DNA of 64,000 nt, from positions 7,140,243 through 7,204,242 of the forward strand of contig CP093829.1 in the NCBI GenBank assembly GCA_033063855.1, written 5' to 3'. Below are positions 32,301-43,200 of this stretch, one piece after another. Positions within the stretch are counted from its first letter, which is position 1. Each line of letters begins with the position of its first letter. The position numbers and the translations under genes were made by a program. Source of the DNA: Smittia aterrima. Taxonomy: Eukaryota; Arthropoda; Insecta; Diptera; Chironomidae. A model generated the notes under the pieces. That model saw nothing but the letters and a program-made list of their open reading frames with translations, was not told where the DNA came from and searched no databases.

Positions 32301-33580
32301 AGGACGAGGAACTTTCGCTGCTTTAGAACCTCATACATATTCCAGTAATTTTTGGTATGTGTCGTTATCGGAAGATGTTTTGCACATAAACACTCGAATT
32401 TATATGCGAAGAGGCAGCGATGCATGGAAGCATAGTTCGTTATATGAATTAGCATTCGGTTGGAGTAAAACATTTTTATTCTAAAATTTATGTGAAATGA
32501 TCTTTCACGAAGGAGCGAAAGTAATTAAAATTTAAATGAGATGAATTGTCACATTGCTCGTTGAATATCGTGACGCGTTCCATTAAATCCTTTTGAATTT
32601 TTCGAAACGTTTGTCACGAGCAGAAACGTTTTTACGAGAATAATTTGCTTTAGCAAAGGCTTTGTGCTAATATTTTTTTTAAACATTCACAACTTTTTCT
32701 AAACTCACATGATATTTCATTGTTTACATTTCGCAGAAATTTGATTTAGTCCGAGTAGTGAATTGAGATGAACACAGAGCGAGTGAGACCTGAGTGAGTG
32801 CTGCTGCGATTGTAATTCGTGTATACAAACATTGAATTCTTTTAATAATCATAATCGAACGATTAATAATCAAATGAGCGCTTTTTTAGTATCAAACGAA
32901 ATTTTATTGCGCGGCTTTATGAAAAGAGTGAGTTCGAGAATCTTTTTTATTTTAAAAACTATTGAAGGCCAACAATAAAAATATTACCAAATCTTATGAT
33001 ATTCAAGTGCGAGTTGAACTTTTTATCTCTCGCAATTTTATTGATCACTGAACTAAAAAGATTTTCACATTTCTTTGTTTCCGAATGAACAACAATCACT
33101 AACACAATTTTATTAAGACCCTTACTCCAGTCGGTCATGCAAATCTCAGCTGTTTATTGATTTTAACACTTTAAAAAAATATTTTTTCATGCCGCGATTA
33201 CTTTTCGCGTCCGATATTGAAGAGGCCAGTCTGGAAACTGAGGAGGATATTTCTGTTAAGAGAGAAACTTCGGCAAGAGAGTAAAATCACGCGTTGATAA
33301 CTAAGAAATGAGAAGAAATTCCCAATAACAGAGGAAAATCCTTCTTGGAATGAAAACCTGAGAAATGCTAAAACAGTGGCTCGAGATGTTGTGAAAATAT
33401 TTTCCGCCGCGCATAAGAAACATTCATCGACCGTCACTGAATGTTTGCTAAACGTTTTCAAAGCGCTCAAAAAACGAATCTTCTGGAAAGTTGTCCGTTA
33501 AAATATTTAACATTTTTAATATTTTTCTGAACTGAAATTGAAAGGTCAAATCGTCAAGATTATTTTTTTAGAAGATTACA
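29370..33580. other. Intergenic region, Trpm / MTHFS
   Basis: About 4.2 kb between the Trpm 5' end (-) and MTHFS (+). No gene is supported. It probably contains Trpm 5' UTR exons and promoter(s). A GC-richer block at about 31000-31260 stands out from the AT-rich background but carries no ATG-initiated frame with family resemblance. A 31-codon ATG frame at 33189-33284 is discussed in the findings. Confidence 0.55.
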
Positions 33581-34373
33581 ATGAAGAATCCAGCAAAAAT
33601 TCTGTTGAGAAAGAAAATCGGAGAATTACTGAAATCGACAAGTGAAGAAAGTCGATGCATTCAATCGAAAATCATCAGCGAGAAGGTTTGCATTGCTTTT
33701 ATACAAATAATTGAGTCTCAAGTGACTTTAGATAGTTTTCAGCTGTTCCGAATGCCAGAGTTTCGAAATTCAAGAAGAGTTTCAATTTATTTGAACACAG
33801 ACTACGAGGTCAATACCATTGAGATCATGAAGAAATTATTCTTCGACGGCAAAGAGGTAAATCTTTTGTCAATCTAAAAGAATTCGATTTGAAAAGTTCT
33901 CATCAGGTGTTCATTCCAACTTGCTCGGGAAGTGACATGACGATGCTTAAGCTCTACGACTACAACGATTACGAGAAATTGCCACTCTCCAAGTGGAGCA
34001 TAAAGCAACCGAGTGCAGACGAAGTCCATCGAGAGAATCCTATGTTGACAGGTGACACATTTGCAAGCGCAAAAAAATTGTTGAAACAGAATTAACGGCA
34101 GAATTATCTCTCCACCCAACGTTTGTAGATGCATTAGACTTGATCATTCTGCCTGGCGTTGCTTTCTCTCGACGAGGAGGGAGACTCGGTCATGGAATGG
34201 GATTCTACGATAAATATTTGCACAAATATTTCAACAGGTTCCCAGACAGACGAAAAATCAATAAAACTTTTCTCGTCGCGCTGGCATTTCAAGAGCAAAT
34301 AGTTGATGATGATCAATTACCGCTCGATCCGCACGATTTTCCACTGGACTTAGTCTTAACAACACAATCTTGA
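33581..34373 (+). CDS. Mthfs: 5-formyltetrahydrofolate cyclo-ligase (methenyltetrahydrofolate synthetase)
   Basis: Four exons, 33581-33685, 33743-33856, 33907-34051 and 34129-34373, join in phase to 202 residues, the usual size of the family. The order of motifs is that of MTHFS: a helical N-terminus (KILLRKKIGELLKS) that ends ISEK, RRVSIYLNTDYEVNT (substrate-binding strand), VFIPTCSGSDMTM, the WSIKQPS element, and the nucleotide-binding loop FSRRGGRLGHGMGFYDKYL, which carries the conserved GxGxGYYD-like pattern with F for the first Y. The enzyme converts 5-formyl-THF with ATP to 5,10-methenyl-THF in the cytosol, feeding one-carbon metabolism. Reading straight through the first intron would give a longer but unconserved segment, so the intron at 33686-33742 is used. 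AATAAA at 34446-34451 is a likely poly(A) signal. Confidence 0.92.
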
Positions 34374-35611
34374 ACTTTGCTAATTTATATTGCAAATGCA
34401 GTCGTCTGACTCACTGCACTCTTCAATCTCAAGTAATTAACTGATAATAAAAGAAAACAGCGAAGGTCTCAAAGATCGACACGTGTACTCGATGTTCTCA
34501 CGAGAACAATCCGAGTATAAAGTCCCTAAAAAAAATCATAACAATGTACGATGTCATCTCGAATTTCAAAAGTCTCGCTGAGCAAACATAAATTTTTTAA
34601 CGACCTTGAAAAATTGTTTTTGTTATGAAATCGATTCCACCTGAAAATTCAATGCACGCCTCGGCAAACAAAAGCCAAGAGGGTTTCAAAAAATTTACAG
34701 AAGCCAACATTCAGCTGCTCAGAAGTGACCGCAAAAACGCAATCGATTCCCAACCGAAAATGCATTTTTATTACTTTTCAAATAAGAAATGCAAATGATG
34801 CAAGAACAAGAAGAATCTTCAAACTCATTCGCATGTCGCCTTCGTCGCCAGACAGACAAATTAAAGTGTTAATTCACTTGAGTTTCGCCGTTTGGATGTA
34901 TTAAAGCTGTAACTCAATATGTCGGAATCGACTTCTTCTTGAGTGTTCATCAGCAAGAAAAATGTATAAACTCTTGAATCACCAAAGTCTAAGCAATCCC
35001 CCGGTCCTCAGCAAAAAAAATATTCTCAATTGCGAAGAAGAACACGCTTTGGACAAATATTTGTGTTGTTATATAACCGGATCAAGCACACAAAACAAGA
35101 AAATTATCCATCAACGAAATGCACTCGTGTCTAGCGAACGTCTGGAATACTCGGAACAGTTTTTAGGGATTTTTATGAGAAGGAAAAGAAAGTTTTTGTG
35201 TTTGGCGACAAGTTGAGTTCTCTTAAATTTAATTTAAATATTTAATTTGATTTCGTAGAAAAAACCCTTCACCAAAAAAAAATTATTTTCGTAGATTTTT
35301 TTTCGATCGTCGACTCTTCTGCTTATTTTTTGCTGACATCAGACGAACGACTCTCAATGGACATGAATTAGCATTTTCGCGGCAAAATATTATTTTTAGG
35401 CTCGAGAAGACTTGACGAGAGAGTCAAGAAAATTAGTCCACGGAAGTAATCGGCTGAGTTATTTATACGACAAAAGGGAAGACGACGAAAGCTAATTGGT
35501 ACAAGGCTGTGTATTTAAATTTACAACCACGCTCCACTGCGCTCGCAACAAAAAGCGCCGATACTTTGTTGCAACGGATTTATTGCAAAACGTAGAAGTT
35601 CCAGAGAATTC

Positions 35612-35967
35612 ATGAAACGTGCCAGGTTTTTTTTAGGAGGGAACATTTAGAAATAGCGATACCGCAAAGCCCAGAAAAGTTCTTAGAAGGAGAGTTTGCG
35701 GAAACGCTGGCAAATGCCTCCGACATTCCAACGATTAGAATAAGAAATCCGAAACTGACCTTCAAGAAATCTGTTTGTCGTATAGAAAACCGCAGAATTT
35801 GTCCCAGTTCCTCGTGGCATAACAGCTCGTGTGGGAAGAAAAAGAATTTCGTTGTTGTGCCTAAAACTTTGTATTTGCAACGACATTGTTTGCAATCGCA
35901 ATGCAATCTTAATGTCCACAGAGAGATTGAATTGAAAATGTTCAAGCTGCGAATCATAAATGATTAA
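35612..35967 (+). pseudogene. Orphan open frame broken at a T8 tract (or a terminal exon)
   Basis: From 35637 to the TAA at 35965-35967 a frame is open for 110 codons in a block clearly richer in G and C than its flanks. It includes a cysteine-bearing stretch (KKSVCRIENRRICPSSSW) and ends KLRIIND. It has no ATG of its own near the start. Either it is a terminal exon after the acceptor TTTTTTTTAG at 35636, or the ATG at 35612 (MKRAR) was once in frame and a one-base change in the T8 run at 35627-35634 shifted it. No upstream exon with a matching donor was found, and I do not recognise the product. The opposite strand is also partly open, so coding status is uncertain. Confidence 0.35.
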
Positions 35968-37127
35968 TTTAAAGTTTAATCCGCCCCAGCATTGCAGGGC
36001 AAACTTTAATATTTAAGGTGAATTCATTAAAAGTTTTTCTTGCTGGGAAACGTTGTAAGATGATGCCTCGAAGAGATTCGTTGTGCGCTTTAACTTTATC
36101 CATCTCCGTCAATCTTCTTGTATCTTGATATTCTCATTTCCTCTACAGGTGCATTTTTCATTCCTCTCGTCTGAATCGTGGGCTTTGAAGATTAACGACT
36201 GAAATTTCGCAACAAAAGATTTTGATTTTATTTATTTTTCTTGTTAGTTTTTTTCAGTTTCTCTCCTCGCTCTCGCTCACTCTCACCTCAACATTCTAAG
36301 CTGCCACGTCTGATAACTACTAAGCTCCCGGTTTCTTTTTTCGCGAAAAAAGATTTGAGGTATTGATCACTAAGCTTAATTTATTGTTGTGAAAAGCCTT
36401 CCTTCGCTGCTCTCTTACGATTTATTCGAAATTCTCTGTCGCGTGCTCAAAATACAACAAAGCACAGAAGAGCAACAACAATTGATCAAGACATTCTTCG
36501 CTGTTGATTGTCGTCACGGTTTTGAATGAGAGGAGAAAGAGCAAATCACTCGATTTAATTTAATTATTCATCAGAAGACAAAATGCAAAATAATTGATGA
36601 CGACTCCTTCTCTCACTCGCTTTTGTGAGCTCTAATTGCATTTTGATTAAACATTTCCTGAAATTAAAACTCAAATTGAGATTACGCAATTATTATTTGT
36701 TGTGATTTTTCTTATTTTCGTGCGAATCTAATTTTATTGAATGGAAAGAAAATGATTGAACATCGAGAGACTTTAATTAGTTTTAATGATTATTGTGGCG
36801 CTTATAATTAAAGCTTCGTAACTCTACAATCTACTAGATTCTAGTCGTCTAGTCACAGCCTCTGAGTTTGTTTCGTACTCGTTTTCTAATGAATCGTGGC
36901 GCAAATTATTTCTTTCTGATGACAAACTGAAAGAAAAAAACTTTTTCTTTAATTGATGAGAGAAAAAAATTGTTTTAATTTACCAATGAATGGAAACAGC
37001 AGTAACACGAAGACCAAGATTAAATAACATTTAAAGATTTGATGCTGACCTTTCTAATTCGAGTGAGTGTTGCTTTGGACTAAACAGGAATTTTCCAAAC
37101 TGTCGAGAGGGAAATGCTTGTCATTCA

Positions 37128-37133
37128 TTTATT
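37128..37133 (-). terminator. Poly(A) signal of follistatin
   Basis: AATAAA on the - strand begins 74 bases after the follistatin stop codon. Confidence 0.5.
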
Positions 37134-37206
37134 AATTGAAGTCAATTGAAGTCTTACCGTTGCCAATATTTGCCGTTCCATCATCAAGGAGCAGAAAGAT
37201 GATGTA

Positions 37207-40200
37207 TCATGATGACCCCAAACAAGGACCTTCATGCTTCATGTCAATGAAGTAGCCCGTGTTGCAAGAGTCTTTCATTAAATGGCACCACGAGTGATAC
37301 GTGATATTATTCATCCCACAGACTTGGTCACCTTTCCTTCCCTGTCGAAGAAGAAGAAAAGAATTTGAATGAGAGAACAAAACCACACGACCTTCAAAAT
37401 AACTTTTTCAATTGTCTTGGTCTGTGGAAGCCTTTTCCCGCCTTTTTAATTTCCGATTTAACGAAATGAGTTTGAGTCAAAGCGAGTTTCTGAAAGTTCA
37501 TTTATTAACATCAACTACGATATGCTTCACGAATGTTTTGTGTCAACGCGAGCGATTGGAAACATCTGTCTATCTAACTTATTGCGAAACTCACTAACGC
37601 AAATGCGTCATAAAAAAACTTAAATTATTAAAACTTCACTTTTCTTCTTAACTTTTGCTCTTTGTTCGTCGTTTTCTCTCTTATCCAATAAAGAAGAATA
37701 AGAATCGTTCTTTTTTGGGGATAAAACAAGAAGAAGGTATGAATTACCAAGCCAGTACTTTCATTCAGGAGTTAAAAACCAGTTTTTTAAATTGAAACTT
37801 GTTGGTCTCGCAAAAGAAATGTCGTTAGTAATTTGAAAACTGACGGAAAACCATTTTAAATGGAATCTTGATTATTTGAATCTGCCAATGAAACTTAAAG
37901 AGAAGTTTCAATGCAACGATAATTAAAGCTTGAACAAGAAATGCTCAATAAGGAGATCTTCCCGAAAATTATTTTAAACATTTTACAAAGCAATAAAAAA
38001 TGCAAACAAGCTCAACGTCAGAACTAAATGAGTTTGATAAATGAGTTGTCAGTCTTTCAAAGCAGTGAATAAATTATTTGCAACCCAAACTTGGTAATCA
38101 ATTGAGCTGTAACACCGAAACATTCGTTCGCAAATATAAACGAAAGCGAGTGACACCTTAATAACAACAATTATGATTCTTCATCAGACGATTCTTAGTT
38201 CGCTTCTTACCGTTGTAGGTCGTCGCATTCTCGGACATTTGTAATTGCATGCGACACATTTCGGCTGCTGAGTCATCAGATCCGGCATACATTTCTGTGT
38301 CTTCGAACATTGATTGCAACTAAGAGCCTCTGCAAAGAGAAATAAAATCGATTAACACCGTTTTCTTAAATATCTTTGAACCAGACGAGAATTGCATTTG
38401 CAGATGACAAACTTAACACATTTCTTTAATTTTGATCATTTATAAGACTCAAGTGGAGACTCAACTCTAATCGAGGTAAGAACGAACGAAGCAAAAATTG
38501 TCAAAATTTCTGATGATTTTAATGATGGCGATAAATTTTAAGCGAGAAATGAGAAGGCGAATAACACAAACGAGACGTACAGCGTCATTCACTTCATTTG
38601 AACTCGCTCGAAGGATTTTTATTCGTGATTGGCGCCGTGTCAAGAAATATCGAAATTTTGAAGATAAAAATTAAAATCTTCCTTCGCATAAAAATCCCCA
38701 AAAACCTGAAGAACCGAAAGAACTTTCAAAGCGTACTCATTAATGTCTGGCGAACGTCTGGGTTTGATGCGAAGGCATCGTTGAAAGCATTAGTGGTTTT
38801 TTTGGCAGTAGCGAAAAAAAAGCTTCAAATATCTCTCGAGACAAAATGTTTTGTTTGATGGAATAAAACAGCTTCAGTTGAGTGACTCTCACGGAAGTGA
38901 CTTGAATGAAAGCGCTCAAAACTTTGTAGCAGCTTTATCGTTTCAATAAAAACAAAATTCATATCTCGGATCGCAAATTTGTAGAGACCATTTGTATTAC
39001 ATGAAACGACGACGTAGAAGGCAAGAAAATTCTGTAAGAGTGAAATTAAAAGTCCAAAAAGGAAAAATGAGAAAAGGAATTTCTCGAGAGCATTCGAAAA
39101 TGCCGGAAGTGAAAAAATTTAAACAACTGAAGCTAAAATGTGAATAAATGAAATATTCTTTTCAGACAAGCGAGCCTCGTAACAGGAAGAGAAAGAAAAG
39201 GTCTTCAGATAAGAGGTGAATGATGTGACTTGATTACGGATTGTGAGATTTACTTTGATCCCAAGAGGAAGCAACCTTTGCATCATTCTCAAGCTTGTTG
39301 TCAACGTCAATTGGTCACGAACAAAGATTGCACTAAAATATTTACAGGCCAAGTACGAGATGGGGACTTATCAAGCTCAGGGTCTTCTCATTAATTATGA
39401 GAGTGAGTGAGGGACTTAAAGCTTTTTTAGACAAATCAAGTTGTTTCTTAAATTTACTGAACACAAATCAAATAATCGCTAATAAAGTGCAACTAGCAAA
39501 TTCATAAAATAATTCACGTTTAACAACATCGATTTTATATTGCGATGAATTATTTATTCCACATTTATTGTGTCCTTTCCTTATTTCATTTTATGAATGC
39601 TGTAAATACTCGTTTAGCTGAAAAAGCTGCTAAAGACGAGAACTGAATGAAAAACGCCGTCGAGCAGCCGAAGAATGCAAGGTAAGTGTGTATCGTTAAA
39701 TTAAAATGAATTCTTAATTCGCCGAGGAACTTTTTTCTGCACACACAAGAATTGCATTTGCATTCGAGTTCTTAAATTTTATTGCACTGGCTTGTTCGGA
39801 TCTTCCAATTTCCGAGCCTAATATCAATGCAATAAATTTGTTTGTTTTATAATATTTGCCATGAATTTTGTTTCTTTACAATCGCACGAGTCTGAGGTTT
39901 AATTTATCCAATTTACTGGGCAGAGAATAATGAGCAGCTGTAATCGAAAGTAATAATTTTGGCAGCGCTATTCATTACAGATCGTGCTCGCGATAATTAG
40001 TGTTTCGGGATAAAAATAAATCTTTCAATGCGAAAACTTTGTTGCTAACGAAAAGTTTTAAATTTGACGAACCTGTGCATGGTCCTCGATGAAGGAGCGG
40101 TATCGACTTCCCGAGCTTGCATGATTTCTTGCGCAGCTCACAAATGCTTCTGTATGTGATGCCATCAGAGCCGCAAATCATCTTTGAGATTACTTGATTC

Positions 40201-43200
40201 GTTAAATTCTTCTTGCTCGCGTTACAGCGCGGACAGGCGAGACACACTGGAGCTGAGTTTCGATCTTCGATGCAGGTTTTCCCTTGCGAACATTTGATAT
40301 ACTTACATGAACCTTTAAAGAAGAAAATGAAAACAATAATTAAATCACGGACTCTTTCATTAATGTGGAGCATCAAATTGAAACATCTCAAATGATTTTG
40401 CGCTTGAAAAGTTGTCTCGATCTTTCTCTCTTAAGGAAATCGCATGAGCAGCAAGACATCACTTTGGTAATTTTTATTGCAAGGTTTGATTGAAAGAATC
40501 GGGTCGTTAGCTCAATGTATCACGTTGCGTTTGACATTTCAAGAGACCAACAAAATTTACGAACAACTCCGAAGCTCTGACCATCATGGACATAAAATTC
40601 TCTTTTAGCCATCGCTTCATGCATTTATTCAAGATTCCGAAAAAGTGTGCGAGAAGTTTCAGCTTGTATCCACAAAAAAAGAGTTGAAAGAGACAGAAGT
40701 TGGAGAACGAAACAATTTGAGGACTTTTCGTCTCGAACAATTTGATCTAAGAACAGTCAAAAATATATTTTCCTCTTTCGCATAAAAATCCCCAAAATAA
40801 ATTCGCAAATGTTTACATTTTTAGTTCGTAACACTTGAATGATGCGCGCGGGCTTAAAAACGAAAGAAGATGATGATGCACTTGTCACAGCCATAAATAT
40901 TTTTATTTATTTTTATTCCTCAGCCTTTCGTTTCAACGATTCATTTTATTTTGTTTATCTTAACGGGCTGCGTTTAAACAGAGCGTAGCATTTCCATTGA
41001 ACAGGTGGAAATGCAAACTGAATTATCGTAAAGGCAATGCCTATCAGTTAATTTGACTGTCTCGAAAGGCAACGAATATTTTATTTCCTAAATTATTAAC
41101 CACCGGACTTTCCCCCTTCGCCCAAACTGATCGCTCGCTCGTTTTTGACGAGAAGTGATTCGCATGTAAAATAAGGAATGAATTTCTTACTTTGACAATG
41201 GCCTTTATGGGTAACTTCGAGTATCTTGTTCTCTTGTCGACACGCTCGCTTCCTCAATTGACATTCGTTTTTGTATGTCTTGCCATCGTTGCCGCATATT
41301 GGATTGTAATGAGAGAATTTCGGCTGCGAAAGGAGAAGGAGAAACATTAAATTTCAATCTAATCATGAAGAGAAGAGAACTCACCAGATTTCCAATGTAA
41401 AATGCTTCAGCTTTCTCAGTGTGATCGTTGAAGAACCCGCTGCGAATTTTCATTCCAATGGCGTCAACGTCATCAGATAAATTACTCACATTCGACGACA
41501 ATTGATAAATCGGAAGCTGATGATCGGTGGTTGAGTTTGTTGGTTGTAAATCATCCTTGGAATTACTCTTCTCGTTGTCAGCTCTTTGATTTATCATATT
41601 TTTGCTCTGTCGACGATTGAAATTCGCGACAATGAGTGTTGGCTCGTCATTTTGCATTTCAATCGGTGTCAGTTGCCTCTCATCTCGCTTCATGTTTCTC
41701 GTTTCAGGCAATTGAATAACAGCGATTTTGTTGGCGCTATTTGTGTTTTGATTTTTGTTAGCCTTACAGTTCGGAGCACAAACGCATTTGGGGAAACCTT
41801 TCTTCATGATGCATCGCTTGCCGATGCCGCAGTTTGAGTTCTCACATGATTCCAACACTAATTAAATGAAAGTAACGTTATAAAGTGAAAGAGATCTTAA
41901 GAGACAGATGATCACCAACCTCGACAAGGTTTGCAAGTTTCCTTTCGAATTCCAGCGGCCAACATGAAAATAAGTTCATTGGTGATTTCGTCGCTGAATC
42001 CAATTCCTAGCACGGAACAACATTCGTCCTTTGAGACATCGTTAGCGAGAAGTCCCGAGCACTTTCCGTCTTCATCAATTTTTGAGTAGCATGATCCGGC
42101 TGATCGTGGGATGATTTGGAAGAGGCCAATAAATTAATTAATTGCGGATGCCTTTTACATTTATTTAATTGAAGATTTCTGGCGCTTCTCACAAACTGTA
42201 AACCTTTTAATTTTCACAGATCGCAGTTTAATTGAATTAATAAAAATGCTGCGATTCCCTTGCTTGGGGAGCTGGCATGAAGTTAATTATTCTGTATTGC
42301 CGCAAATTTAAGTCAATTTCAAGAAGCTGCGATGTTCCCCTCTCCAACATTTAAAGCGACGTTTGAGCCAATTTTAAAATTTGCATAGAGTCGCCACGGA
42401 TCGTGAACACATTTGAAAGAAATTTAAAGCATTTTAATGTTCCATTTCTGCGCTTCAATTAGAGAGATCAGACGATACGCGATAATTAATTAAAATTAAT
42501 CGCGGTGTGCACATTTCTTCTTCTTCTCCTCTCACTTCAAGTTCAATTCAAGATTTTTCTTTCATTCAGTAACTGAGAGAGAGAAGAGACTTTCTTGAAT
42601 TTCATCTGAAACTTGAACAACGACAGAGGCGAGTGGAATAAGAACAAGTGTTTTGACTGCAACAAATTGCTTTACCGGATCGTCTTTAGCTTTCATTGCG
42701 ATCATAATGACTTGTTCGCTTCGCTGCCGTACCACGCAATTTTTCTTTCTAAATTATTACACTTGTGTGGCTGTTGCGAGCCGTATAATGAGATTAAATG
42801 TGAACTGCTCGCGCCTGGAAAGTCAAAATGGATTCATCTTATTCATCTTTTGCGCTCGCTCCCCAACAATTTTATTTCTCTCATTACATTTTTAATCAAC
42901 CTGCTAGCAATCGACTTGCAGTTTATTAACACATAATTTTTCTCGGTCTACGACGATGTCGACGATGATTGGAAGCGGTAAGCAGCAGCAGCAACTGCAT
43001 TCTTCCACAACGCGCCTCGGTCAAAAGCCTTACCGAGCCATTCGAAACAATCTTAAAATCTTCTTTTAAATTAATGCATTGATCAATTTGCTGATAAATA
43101 ATTTCCTTCTTCTACTAAACCTGATTGTAAATCAATTTATTGTCGACAAAGTTGAATTCTGTTTCTCGCCTTTAGGTGTCGGAGGATTCGATTATAATTT

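Larger units (their letters stand above)
34374..37206. other. Intergenic region, MTHFS / Follistatin 3' end
   Basis: About 2.8 kb between two genes whose 3' ends face each other. It holds the MTHFS and follistatin 3' UTRs and the orphan open frame at 35612-35967. An 84-codon ATG frame at 34962-35216 has no recognisable family. The remainder is AT-rich with no supported feature. Confidence 0.55.

Noticed and set aside
34962..35216. 84-codon ATG frame between MTHFS and follistatin
   Set aside because: It has an ATG, but composition follows the AT-rich background, and there is no motif, promoter or resemblance. Kept out of the gene list.
37151..37158. Perfect donor (ACG|GTAAGAC) 49 bases after the follistatin stop
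   Set aside because: A poly(A) signal follows within about 20 bases and no downstream acceptor with a sensible exon was found, so a 3'-UTR intron is unlikely.
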